This document shows, piece after piece, positions 43,317 to 51,502 of a stretch of 64,000 nucleotides of DNA. Position 1 is the first letter of the stretch. The number at the start of each line of letters is the position of its first letter. The DNA lies in contig NZ_CP045929.1 in NCBI RefSeq assembly GCF_009664835.1, positions 2,418,001 through 2,482,000 on the forward strand. The letters run 5' to 3'. This DNA comes from Allosaccharopolyspora coralli. GTDB lineage: Bacteria > Actinomycetota > Actinomycetes > Mycobacteriales > Pseudonocardiaceae. The notes below the pieces were generated by a model. That model was not told the DNA's origin, did no database searches, and saw nothing but the letters and a program-made list of their open reading frames with translations. Both the position numbers and the translations under genes were made by a program.

Positions 43317-44636
43317 GCCGCTGAGCAGGGTGATCGGATTCTCGATGCAGTCGCCGACGTAGCGCAGGAAGCCGCCGGCGACGCCGCCGTCGCAGACCCG
43401 GTGGTCGAAGCTCAGCGACGCCTGCGTGACCTTTCGCAGCGCGAGTTCGCCGCGGTGGGCCCACGGCTTGTCGACGATGCGACCGATCCCGAGCAGCGCC
43501 GCCTCCGGGTGGTTGATGATCGGCGTCGACCCGTCCACCCCGAACACGCCGTAGTTGTTCAGCGTAAACGTGCCACCGGAGAGCTGCTCCGGAGCCAGGG
43601 CCCCGCTGCGGGCGAGGTCGGTGAGTTCGCGGATCGCGACGGCGAGCTGCTCGGTGGTCATGTCGTGGGCGTCGCGGATGACGGGGACGAGCAGGCCGCG
43701 GTCGGTTTGCGCGGCGAAGCCCAGGTTGACGTGCCCGTAGCGGACGATCTCGTTACGCTCGACGTCGACCGTCGAGTTCAGTTCGGGGAACCGACGCAGC
43801 CCTGCGACGCAGATCCGGGCGAACAACGCGAGCAGGCCGACGTCGGCACCGGCCTCACGCATCGCCGTCCGCGCCTCCAGCAGCGCGGTCGCGTCGAGAT
43901 CGACCCAGGTGGTGGCGTCGGGAATCTCGCGGCGGCTGCGCGAGAGCTTCTCGGCGACGGCGCCGCGCATCCCTCGCAGCGGTGTGCGGGTCTCACCCGG
44001 CGTGCTCGCGGTTGCGGACCGCACGCTCGTGGCCTCGGCGATCGCTCGCTCCACGTCCGCACGCACGATCACCCCGCCAGGACCGCTCGCCCGCACCGTC
44101 GCGAGGTCGACGTCGTGGTGCCGCGCGAGCTTGCGCACCACCGGCGAGAGCACGCGCGGCTGCCCGGCGGTGGCCGGCGCCGTTGTCGCAGCGGGGTAGC
44201 TGGCCGAGTCCGTCCCCTGCGTGGGCACTGGCTGCGCGGTCGGTGCGGAACCCACCCGCGCCCGTCGCCGACGCGGACCACCGTGCCCGGTGCCGTACCC
44301 GATCAGGACGTTGCCGGAGCCCGCCTTCTCTTCCTCACGATGCTGCCCATGCTGCGAACTCCTCGGCTCCGGGGTCGAGCTCGACTCCGCCGCGATCGTG
44401 ATCAGCGGCTTGCCGACCTCCAGCAATGTCCCCGCCTCGGCGTGCAACGCGGTCACCTCACCCGCGTACGGACAAGGCACCTCCACTGCGGCTTTCGCGG
44501 TCTCCACCTCGACGACGTGCTGGTCGACGGTGACCCGGTCCCCCACCGAGACCTTCCACACCAGAACCTCGGCCTCGGTCAATCCCTCTCCCAGGTCGGG
44601 AAGCAGGAACACCTGATCGGTCGCCACCCCGGTCAC
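43311..44636 (-). CDS. bkdC: 2-oxoacid dehydrogenase E2 (dihydrolipoyl acyltransferase)
   Basis: The 441-residue E2 has one lipoyl domain (lipoyl Lys48 in VETAKAAVEV), a linker rich in Pro/Ala/Gly, a peripheral-subunit-binding domain (VLSPVVRKLARHHDVDLATVRASGPGGVIVRADVE) and the catalytic domain ending with SFDHRVCDGGVAGGFL. It transfers the acyl group from E1 to CoA. GTG start overlaps the E1beta stop as GTGA. No E3 is in the operon. A single lipoyl domain and the Lrp neighbour favour a branched-chain 2-oxoacid complex over pyruvate dehydrogenase, but both are possible. Confidence 0.9.
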   Translation of the reverse strand: MTGVATDQVFLLPDLGEGLTEAEVLVWKVSVGDRVTVDQHVVEVETAKAAVEVPCPYAGEVTALHAEAGTLLEVGKPLITIAAESSSTPEPRSSQHGQHREEEKAGSGNVLIGYGTGHGGPRRRRARVGSAPTAQPVPTQGTDSASYPAATTAPATAGQPRVLSPVVRKLARHHDVDLATVRASGPGGVIVRADVERAIAEATSVRSATASTPGETRTPLRGMRGAVAEKLSRSRREIPDATTWVDLDATALLEARTAMREAGADVGLLALFARICVAGLRRFPELNSTVDVERNEIVRYGHVNLGFAAQTDRGLLVPVIRDAHDMTTEQLAVAIRELTDLARSGALAPEQLSGGTFTLNNYGVFGVDGSTPIINHPEAALLGIGRIVDKPWAHRGELALRKVTQASLSFDHRVCDGGVAGGFLRYVGDCIENPITLLSGL

Positions 44637-45664
44637 GCCTTGCCTCCCGCGAGTTCGCGCTGCTCAGGGACCCACGTCGTGTCCGGCGCGTCGTCCCATT
44701 GCAACCGAGCGATCGCGTCCAGCACACGGTCCACGCCCGGCAGGTGCACGTGCTCGGCCTTCGGCGGCGGATAGGGCACGTCAAAGCCGGAGACCCGGAG
44801 CACCGGCGCGTGCAGCGAGTGAAAACACCGTTCCTGTACCCGCGAGGCGATCTCGGCGCCGACTCCGGCGAACCCCTGCGCTTCCTGCAGCACCACGCAA
44901 CGACCCGTGCGGCGCACCGAGGCGGTCATCGTTTCGTCGTCGAGCGGCACGAGGGTGCGCAGGTCGACGACCTCGACGTCCCAGCCTTCCGACGCGGCGG
45001 CAGCGGCGGACTCCATCGCCACCGGAACCGACGGGCCGTACGCCAGCAACGTCGCGTCCCGGCCGCTGCGACGCACGACCGCCCGGCCGAACCCCTCGGT
45101 GCTCGCGGGCAGCGTGAGCTCCTCCTTGGTCCAGTACAGCTTCTTCGGCTCCAGGAACACGACCGGGTCGGGGTCGTCGATCGCCTCGCGCAGCAGGGAG
45201 TACGCGTCGGAGGCGCTCGACGGTGTGACCACCTTGAGACCGGGGGTGTGCGCGAAGAACGCCTCACTCGCGTCGCAGTGGTGCTCCACGCCGCCGATCC
45301 CGCCCGCGAACGGGATACGGATGACCATGGGCAGCGTCACCGCGCCACGCGTGCGGTTCCGCGTCTTCGCCACGTGCGAGACGATCTGCTCGAGCGCCGG
45401 GTACGAGAACGCGTCGAACTGCATCTCCACGACCGGCCGGTAGCCGGCCATCGCCATCCCGACAGCGAAGCCGACGATCCCCGCCTCCGCCAGCGGCGTG
45501 TCGAAACACCGGTCCTCGCCGAACGAACTCGCCAGCCCGTCGGTCACCCGGAACACGCCGCCGAGCTCCCCGACGTCCTCACCGAACACGACGACTCCGT
45601 CGTCGGCGCCGATCGCGTCGCGCAGCGCCTGGTTGAGTGCGTGCGCCATGCTCACCGCAGGCAT
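44633..45664 (-). CDS. bkdB: 2-oxoacid dehydrogenase E1 beta subunit
   Basis: The 343-residue transketolase-like subunit has VVFGEDVGELGGVFRVTDGL, FDTPLAEAGIVGFAVGMAMAGYRPVVEMQF and RIPFAGGIGGVEHHCDASEAFFAHTPGLKVVTPSS. Its final transketolase C domain has TLLAYGPSVPVAMES and VVDLRTLVPLDDET. With the alpha subunit it binds thiamine diphosphate and decarboxylates the 2-oxoacid. It overlaps E1alpha (ATGA) and E2 (GTGA), so the three proteins are translationally coupled. Confidence 0.93.
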   Translation of the reverse strand: MPAVSMAHALNQALRDAIGADDGVVVFGEDVGELGGVFRVTDGLASSFGEDRCFDTPLAEAGIVGFAVGMAMAGYRPVVEMQFDAFSYPALEQIVSHVAKTRNRTRGAVTLPMVIRIPFAGGIGGVEHHCDASEAFFAHTPGLKVVTPSSASDAYSLLREAIDDPDPVVFLEPKKLYWTKEELTLPASTEGFGRAVVRRSGRDATLLAYGPSVPVAMESAAAAASEGWDVEVVDLRTLVPLDDETMTASVRRTGRCVVLQEAQGFAGVGAEIASRVQERCFHSLHAPVLRVSGFDVPYPPPKAEHVHLPGVDRVLDAIARLQWDDAPDTTWVPEQRELAGGKA

Positions 45665-46785
45665 CAGCGGTCCTCCTCGCTCATGGCCTCGGCGGCCTGC
45701 TCGGCCACCACCTGCGCCCGCTGCTCCTGCAGCTGCGGCGTCAACTCACCGAACACGTGCTCGAAGATCTCCAGCGGAGCCACTTCCGGCTCCTGCTGCA
45801 TCCGCGCCCGTACCGAACCCGCGAACTCCTCGGCCTCCTCGGCGAACCCGCGCACGTCCTCGTCGCCGAGACACCCCCGCGCTCGGAGGTAGCGTTCGGC
45901 ACGCTCCAGCGGGTCGCGTCCTCGCCACTGCTCGACCTCGGTGTCCTCTCGGTACCGGGTGGCGTCGTCGGCGTTGGTGTGCGCCTCCAGCCGGTAGGTG
46001 TGCGCCTCGATCAGGAACGGACCGCCACCGGACCGGGCATGTTCGACTGCGGTGTCCAGCACTGACGTCATCGCCGCGACGTCGTTGCCGTCGACCTGTT
46101 CGGCAGGCACGCCGTAGCCGACGCCCTTGTGCGCGAGGGTCGGCGCTGCGCTCTGCTTGGCCAGCGGCACGCTGATCGCCCACCCGTTGTTCTGCACCAG
46201 GAACACGACCGGCGCCCGGAAGACCGCGGCGAAGTTCAGCGCCTCGTGGAAGTCGCCCTCGCTCGTCGCACCGTCCCCGAGCATCGCCAACGCGACCGAG
46301 TCCCGTCCCTTGCGGGCCTGCCCGTGTGCGAGTCCGACGGCGTGCAACGACTGGGTCGCCAGCGGGGTGCACTGCGGAGCGGTCTTCGTCGCCTGTGAGT
46401 CGTATCCGCAGTGCCAGGTCCCGCGGAGCAACGTCAGTACCTCGATCGGATCCAGACCTCGCGAGACGAGCGACATCGTGTCGCGGTAGGTCGGGAACAG
46501 CCAGTCGTCGTCCCGCAGGCTCGCGGCGGCGGCGATCTGGCACGCCTCCTGACCACGCGAGGACGGATAGACCGCGAGCTTGCCCTGCTTCGTCAGCGCC
46601 GTGGCCTGGGTGTCGAACCGTCGTCCGATCACCATCGCCCGATACGCACTTCGCAGCCGCTGCTCCGACGGCATCGCGTAGTCCCGCGCGTAGCCCGCGG
46701 GCGTCGCGTCGTCCAGCAACCGCACGGGGGACGCCGAGGGGAGCAACCGATCCGCCACCGCGGCCGCGGACACCTGGGTCGACAT
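45664..46785 (-). CDS. bkdA: 2-oxoacid dehydrogenase E1 alpha subunit
   Basis: The 373-residue subunit contains the thiamine diphosphate motif GDGATSEGDFHEALNFAAVFRAPVVFLVQNN and the phosphorylation-loop region HTYRLEAHTNADDATRYR. The N-terminal arm has LRSAYRAMVIGRRFDTQATALTKQGKLAVYPSSRGQEA. It is the first gene of the E1alpha-E1beta-E2 operon. The start ATG 46785 faces the divergent Lrp-type gene across about 100 bp. Confidence 0.93.
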   Translation of the reverse strand: MSTQVSAAAVADRLLPSASPVRLLDDATPAGYARDYAMPSEQRLRSAYRAMVIGRRFDTQATALTKQGKLAVYPSSRGQEACQIAAAASLRDDDWLFPTYRDTMSLVSRGLDPIEVLTLLRGTWHCGYDSQATKTAPQCTPLATQSLHAVGLAHGQARKGRDSVALAMLGDGATSEGDFHEALNFAAVFRAPVVFLVQNNGWAISVPLAKQSAAPTLAHKGVGYGVPAEQVDGNDVAAMTSVLDTAVEHARSGGGPFLIEAHTYRLEAHTNADDATRYREDTEVEQWRGRDPLERAERYLRARGCLGDEDVRGFAEEAEEFAGSVRARMQQEPEVAPLEIFEHVFGELTPQLQEQRAQVVAEQAAEAMSEEDR

Positions 46786-46888
46786 GAACGCACCTCCGAC
46801 AGACGTGTGACCTCCGATGGTCCGAGCCGCCTACACTTCGCACAAGACAGACCCGAAAGAGCGCGACACATGGCTTCCAGGAGGACTC

Positions 46889-47398
46889 ATGGCGATCCGT
46901 TCGTCCGGCCGAGGCGGTTCCGGCCAGGACCGCGCCGGACGTCCGGCACCCGGACGTGACGAGCTCGACAACACGATCATCGAGGAACTCACCCGGGACG
47001 GACGTCAGTCGGTCCGCGCCCTCGCAGGCAGGCTCAACCTCTCCCGCAGCAGCGTCCACGCCCGGGTCGAACGGCTCGTCCAGGACGGTGTCGTCGCCGG
47101 GTTCAGTGCCCGCATCGACCCCGCCGCGGCCGGACTCGGCACCTCGGCCTTCGTCGGGCTCTCCATCGAGCAGAACGCGTGGCGGGAGGTATCGGCCCGA
47201 CTCGCGGCCATGCGCCACGTCGAGCACGTCACGCTGATCTCCGGCGAGTTCGACGTCCTCGTGCTGGTCCGGACCGAGGACAACGCGTCACTGCGCGACC
47301 TCGTCTTCCACGACATCCAGTCGCTGCCCGGTGTCACCGCCAGCCGCACCTGGCTGATCTTCGACGAGTTCGACATGACGCACCCGCCCCTGCACTGA
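46889..47398 (+). CDS. Lrp/AsnC family regulator divergent from the 2-oxoacid dehydrogenase
   Basis: The 169-residue protein has an Arg/Gly-rich start, a winged HTH (LDNTIIEELTRDGRQSVRALAGRLNLSRSSVHARVERLVQDGVVAGFSARID) and the RAM ligand domain (TSAFVGLSIEQNAWREVSARLAAMRHVEHVTLISGEFDVLVLVRTED). ATG 46889 has AGGAGG directly upstream. Such regulators respond to branched-chain amino acids or pyruvate, and the arrangement resembles other BkdR/PdhR-type Lrp pairs. Repeat copy I starts at its stop codon. Confidence 0.92.
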   Translation: MAIRSSGRGGSGQDRAGRPAPGRDELDNTIIEELTRDGRQSVRALAGRLNLSRSSVHARVERLVQDGVVAGFSARIDPAAAGLGTSAFVGLSIEQNAWREVSARLAAMRHVEHVTLISGEFDVLVLVRTEDNASLRDLVFHDIQSLPGVTASRTWLIFDEFDMTHPPLH

Positions 47399-47552
47399 GA
47401 GCGCATTTGGGAACTGGCCGGGTGCGGGGCTCGGCGTTCGGAGTCCGTGCCGGGCAAGGCTGGGGTTGTCGCCGCGTACGGCGTGGTGCTCGAGAGGACC
47501 CCAACGCCGCGAGACGCGAACTGGGGCGGCGCCACCGAACCGCCCATTCCGA
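47396..47552 (+). repeat. Structured stop-codon repeat, copy I
   Basis: Left terminus TGAGAGCGCATTTGGGAACTGG includes the regulator's TGA. The GTGCCC/GGGCAC block is deleted; then come GGCGTTCGGAGTCCGTGCCGGGCAAGGC, CGCCGCGTACGGCGTGG, ACCCCAACGCCGCGAG, GCGAACTGGGGCGGCG. The right terminus is eroded. Confidence 0.85.
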
Positions 47553-47580
47553 TCACAGCACAACCCGAGCTGTCCCGGGT

Positions 47581-47626
47581 GTGGAGGAGGGTCCCGGCGG
47601 CACGGCGCGAACGGACCCTCCTCCAC
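47581..47626 (+). terminator. Hairpin terminator after the Lrp-type gene
   Basis: A perfect 14-bp inverted repeat, GTGGAGGAGGGTCC at 47581-47594 and its complement at 47613-47626, with an 18-base loop. Confidence 0.7.
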
Positions 47627-47961
47627 CGGGCCGGACGTGACTCCCCTCGCGGGCCGCGTCCGGCATCGGAGGACGGCGGGGGCATCGCACGTCCACCGAC
47701 GTCACAACCGGTGTCCGGCGGTCGGCTCTCACAGCGAGTCTGGCCGAGCCGGCCCGGTCCACGGGCGAAGTCCACTCGAAGGAGTTGCAGGACCTTGCTA
47801 CGCAGCGACAAAGGGCCGCCAGCCGTGGTGCCACCGCGCACCGACCGGAACAGGCGTGGTGCAGGTGCTTCTCGGCGGCGGTGTGCTGCGCAATCATGGC
47901 AGCGGGAAACGGGCATCGAAGGCAGGGGCAGTCCAGGCCTGTGCACCGTGTCCCGCCGCCT

Positions 47962-48009
47962 CCGCCCACCCCCCTCGTGTGGGCGGGGGCCCTCCCCTCT
48001 TGGAGGGCC
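47962..48009 (-). terminator. Two adjacent hairpins downstream of the small membrane protein gene
   Basis: CCGCCCAC/GTGGGCGG (47962-47969 with 47979-47986) is followed after one base by GGCCCTCC/GGAGGGCC (47988-47995 with 48002-48009). Tandem GC-rich hairpins without a T tract fit actinobacterial terminators for the convergent transcripts. Confidence 0.6.
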
Positions 48010-48072
48010 TTGTGGAACTTGGGGGGTACCGCGTGCCCTACGGGCACACATGCCAGTTCCCCAGTGCACTCT
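48010..48072 (-). repeat. Structured stop-codon repeat, copy J (minimal internal-deletion form)
   Basis: Reverse orientation, about 63 bp. Read on the minus strand: AGAGTGCACTGGGGAACTGG, then the hairpin GTGCCC-GTA-GGGCAC, a GGTACC remnant and CCCCAAGTTCCAC. Both ends are retained while the middle is lost, as in copy C. Confidence 0.78.
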
Positions 48073-48125
48073 TCCGGCGGCGCAGCGCCCGGCGACGCGG
48101 GCTCGCCGCTCGTCCGGGCCGGAGT

Positions 48126-48314
48126 TCACCAGGTCTGGCGCTCCTGCTGACGCAAGTACAGCACCCCGCCCAGTTGCACGACCGTTGCGGCACCGGTGAG
48201 CACCACAGCCGTGGTCGTCAACGTCGACCAGCCGGTGAGCACCGCGAAGACCACCGCGACGGCGAACACCGCAGCCGTCCTGATCAACAGGAACGTCAGC
48301 CTGCTCGCGTCCAT
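48126..48314 (-). CDS. Small two-helix membrane protein (62 aa)
   Basis: The product has two hydrophobic helices (LTFLLIRTAAVFAVAVVFAVLTGW and TTTAVVLTGAATVVQLGGVLYL) and a basic tail RQQERQTW. ATG 48314 follows GGGGAGG. No family is recognised. It is monocistronic and faces the DUF1015 gene. Confidence 0.65.
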   Translation of the reverse strand: MDASRLTFLLIRTAAVFAVAVVFAVLTGWSTLTTTAVVLTGAATVVQLGGVLYLRQQERQTW

Positions 48315-48478
48315 CCGGCGGCCTCCCCTCGCGTCCTACCCGGCCACCATACCGGCCACGGTAGGCCCCACGACGACTGCGGTTCCGTCGCGATCTAGGG
48401 TCGACCCGCGGCCGGTGCCCGGACCCATCCCGCGCCCGGCGCGCGACCCGCCTCCGCCCTGCACGGGAGAACGCCGCG

Positions 48479-49732
48479 ATGAGGTTCACGCTCCGCCGCC
48501 GCAAGAGGGTCGCCGACGCGGTCGGCGACCTGCCCAGGGCGCGCACGTCGCCGGAGCAGCTCGGCCACGCAGGTGTCGAGATCCAGTCCTTCCGCGGCTG
48601 GCACATCGCCCCGAACCGCGTCCAGGACCTCACCGCGCGCTACGCGACACCCTGGAACCAGCACGCCGCGCCGGGCGAGAACAGCGCCGCTGAGACCGCG
48701 AACGTCCTGCGCGCATGGCAACGCAGCGGCACGCTCGTCCCGGATCGCGAGCCCGCGATGTACGTCTACCAGCAGACCGGTCCGCGCGGTGCGCAACGGG
48801 GACTGCTCACGGCCGCGCACCTCGACAGCCGCATCCTCCCGCACGAGACCGTCCGCCCCGAACGGGTCGAAGGCATCACCAACCTGATGCGGATCGGCCG
48901 GTGCAACCTCGATCCACTCCTGCTCGGCTACTCCGGTGGACGCCGCACCACTGTCACACTCAGCGCGGTGGTGCGGGAACAACGGCCGATCGTCGACGTG
49001 CTCGCCTCGGACGGGCAGCGGCACGGCCTGTGGCGGCTCGACGACCGCGCCGCCCAGCTCGAGATCGCGTCCGAACTGCGCTCGCTGAGCGCCTTCCTCG
49101 CCGACGGCCACCATCGGCGACTCGCCGCACGCCAATACCGGCGAGAGCTCTACGCCGCCGGGTACGGCCCGGGGCCGTGGGACTCCGTCTCGGCGCTGTT
49201 GGTCGACGTGCGGCAGAGCCCGCTCACACTCGGTCCCGTGCACCGAGTGCTGCCCTACGTCGACTCGCGTACGGCGTTGTCCCGGGCGGCGCGGTGGTTC
49301 CACGTCGCCCAACTCACCGGCCCGATCACGCACTGGGTCCGTGCGTTGCACGAGTCCGTCCCGTACGGTCCGGCCTACCTCGTCGTCACCCCGCGCGAGG
49401 TGTTCCTGCTGACCGAGCCGGACCCGGCGTTGCGCGAGGCCGCGCTCGGGCACGTCGCCGGACCGCTGCGGTCGATGCACGCGACGATTCTGGACAACGC
49501 CGTGATGCGCAGCCTCTGGGACGTCGACGACGCCGAGGTCGACTACGAGCCGAGCGCCACGCGGGCCGTGCGACAGGTGCGTGAACAGGGCGGTGTGGCG
49601 GTGCTGCTCGCCGCACCGGGGCAAACCGAGATCCACCGCGCCTCCTCGGCGGGACTGCAACTGCCGCATCGGACGGCCGCGTTCGGACCGAAGCCGCACC
49701 CGGCGATGCTGCTGCGCACCATCGAGCGGTGA
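48479..49732 (+). CDS. DUF1015 family protein
   Basis: The 417-residue protein shows the DUF1015 hallmarks: an N-terminal VQDLTARYATPWN (usual VxxxPYDV region), YVYQQTGPRGAQRGLLTAAHLD, FLADGHHRRLAARQYRRE and a C-terminal LPHRTAAFGPKPHPAMLLRTI. The family member's activity is unknown; it has been found near serine-biosynthesis genes in other bacteria. Here it precedes an adenylate-forming enzyme of the lux-like region. ATG 48479 is used. Confidence 0.82.
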   Translation: MRFTLRRRKRVADAVGDLPRARTSPEQLGHAGVEIQSFRGWHIAPNRVQDLTARYATPWNQHAAPGENSAAETANVLRAWQRSGTLVPDREPAMYVYQQTGPRGAQRGLLTAAHLDSRILPHETVRPERVEGITNLMRIGRCNLDPLLLGYSGGRRTTVTLSAVVREQRPIVDVLASDGQRHGLWRLDDRAAQLEIASELRSLSAFLADGHHRRLAARQYRRELYAAGYGPGPWDSVSALLVDVRQSPLTLGPVHRVLPYVDSRTALSRAARWFHVAQLTGPITHWVRALHESVPYGPAYLVVTPREVFLLTEPDPALREAALGHVAGPLRSMHATILDNAVMRSLWDVDDAEVDYEPSATRAVRQVREQGGVAVLLAAPGQTEIHRASSAGLQLPHRTAAFGPKPHPAMLLRTIER

Positions 49733-49961
49733 CGACGGCGATCTCGCGCCGTGCCGCGGAACGCACGGCGACCTGTGTTGGTAGTGGCGTGGCGGAACCG
49801 TTGACACGTGCCGCGAAGCAGGTCCCGTTCGTTCCCAGTTTCCCCGGAACTCACTCGACAGTTCGTGTCCGTAGCCACAATCCCCGTGCTACGAGGGAGT
49901 TGCGGTGGTGTTCCGGGATATCGTGCGACGTCCTACTCTCCACAAGGGAGGTTCCTCCGCG

Positions 49962-51242
49962 GTGACCGGACTCGACACGGCATCCCAACCCGACACCCAC
50001 TCGCAGGTCGGCGAGCTCGTCCGCTACGTCCGCGCGCATTCCCCGTTCTACCGGCGCCTGTACGCCGCAGTCCCGGACCACGCGAAGCTGACGGACCTGC
50101 CGGTCGTCCCGCACTCCGAGTACTGGCAGGCGAACACGGTGCAGGACAACGCACTACTGACCGGCGCGCACAACGACGGCGTCGTGTTCAAGTCCGGTGG
50201 CACCACCGCCGCACCGAAAGTGTCCTTCTACACCCGCGACGAATGGCGAGAGATGAGCACCACCTTCGCGACCGGGCTGCCTGCAGCCGGCGTCGTCGAC
50301 GGGGACCGCGTCGCGAACCTGTTCTACGCGGGCGAGCTGTACTCGAGTTTCGTGTTCACGCTGAACACCTTGCAGCAGGCCCCTGTCGACACGGTGCAAC
50401 TCGCCGTCGGCGGCGCGGCATCGGCCGACTTCGTGCTCTCAGCGGTGCGGGACTTCTCGGCGACGGTCCTGGCTGGTCTGCCGACCTCGCTGTGCCAGCT
50501 GGCACACCACGTACGGGAGTCCGTCGGGTCGCTGCCGGACGTGCGGTTGCTGTTGTTCAGCGGGGAAGCCTTCTACGGTGACCAGCGGCGGCTCATCTCG
50601 TCGGCGTTCCCGAACGCGCGCTTGCGTTCACTCGGGTACGCCTCGGTCGACGGCGGCATCGTCGGCTCCCCCGTCGCAGACAGCGACGACACCCGGCTGC
50701 ACCGCGTCTTTCCCGGGCGTGTGCTGGAGATCCTCTGTCCCGAAACCGGGGCGCCGGTGACCAAACCGGGTCGTGCGGGCCGCATCGTCCTCACGGACCT
50801 GCGTCGCAGGCTGCAGCCGGTCGTCCGCTACCCCACCGGAGATCTCGCGGAGTGGGTCGATTCGGAGCAGGGCGCGTTCCGGTTGCTCGGCCGCTCGGAC
50901 GAGGGCGCTCGCGTGGGGCCCGTGACCGTCTATCTGGACGACCTGCGCGGCGTCGTCGAACAGGCCTGCGCCGGGCGGCTGGTGACTGGAGTGCAGGTCG
51001 TGCTGCGGCGCCACGCCGGCAAGGACGAACTCGTGCTGCGCGTGGCCGGCGAGCTCGGCGACAGGGAGGTTTTCGCCGAGCGCGTGCGGTCCGGAGTGGA
51101 CACGATTCGTCCGATGTTCGCCCACCACGTGCAGCGTGGACTGGTGCATCCGTTGCGGGTCGAGGACGTCGAGGTTGCGGACCTCGCCGTCAATGCCCGC
51201 TCGGGCAAGCTCGTTCGGCTCGTCGACGAGCGGGCGGACTAG
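49962..51242 (+). CDS. Adenylate-forming enzyme, PaaK/LuxE-like
   Basis: A 426-residue ANL-type protein. The P-loop is VVFKSGGTTAAPKVSFYT, the next motif LGYASVDGGIVGSP, and the core Asp region RYPTGDLAEWV followed by FRLLGRSDEGARVGPVTVYLDDLR. The C-terminus ends SGKLVRLVDE. These motifs are close to those in the ligase half of the LuxC fusion at 51503-54022, so the two are likely paralogues. GTG 49962 with AGGGAGG is preferred over an upstream GTG. It is convergent with that fusion gene. It probably activates a carboxylic acid as acyl-AMP; the acceptor (CoA, protein Cys or an amine) is unknown. Confidence 0.8.
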   Translation: MTGLDTASQPDTHSQVGELVRYVRAHSPFYRRLYAAVPDHAKLTDLPVVPHSEYWQANTVQDNALLTGAHNDGVVFKSGGTTAAPKVSFYTRDEWREMSTTFATGLPAAGVVDGDRVANLFYAGELYSSFVFTLNTLQQAPVDTVQLAVGGAASADFVLSAVRDFSATVLAGLPTSLCQLAHHVRESVGSLPDVRLLLFSGEAFYGDQRRLISSAFPNARLRSLGYASVDGGIVGSPVADSDDTRLHRVFPGRVLEILCPETGAPVTKPGRAGRIVLTDLRRRLQPVVRYPTGDLAEWVDSEQGAFRLLGRSDEGARVGPVTVYLDDLRGVVEQACAGRLVTGVQVVLRRHAGKDELVLRVAGELGDREVFAERVRSGVDTIRPMFAHHVQRGLVHPLRVEDVEVADLAVNARSGKLVRLVDERAD

Positions 51243-51359
51243 GAGGGGCGCTGATTGATCTGCGTTTGGTGATTCCGTAGCGGAACCTCACCCCGACGCT
51301 GTCCTCCCCAGCCATGAGATGAGAACCCGCCAGTAGCCGGCCTGCATAGCCAGCGGAAG

Positions 51360-51425
51360 CGCCGCGGGGCGCGCACTGGGGCGGCGAAACCGGACCACCT
51401 ACCCCGGTTCAGCCAAGCGTTCTCA
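51360..51425 (+). repeat. Structured stop-codon repeat, copy K (degenerate)
   Basis: Right-half remnant: GCGCACTGGGGCGGCGAAACCGGACCACCTACCCCGGTTC and TTCTCA. The rest has diverged beyond recognition. It lies between two convergent genes of the lux-like region. Confidence 0.6.
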
Positions 51426-51502
51426 CGACCTACGACAGTGCCCTGACCACGCTGGCCCTCGCCCACTCCGCCGTCTGCGGGGCCGGGCGAGGCCAGGTCG
51501 CC

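Larger units (their letters stand above)
47553..48009. other. Non-coding stretch with three strong hairpins
   Basis: No credible gene is seen between the Lrp-type gene and the small membrane protein gene. Open frames here have shifting composition and no motif. The region contains perfect hairpins at 47581-47626, 47962-47986 and 47988-48009, plus repeat copies on both sides. Confidence 0.5.

Noticed and set aside
47553-48047. 164-residue minus-strand open frame in the hairpin-rich gap
   Set aside because: Cys/Arg/Pro-rich translation, overlapping repeat copy J and two hairpins, with no RBS.
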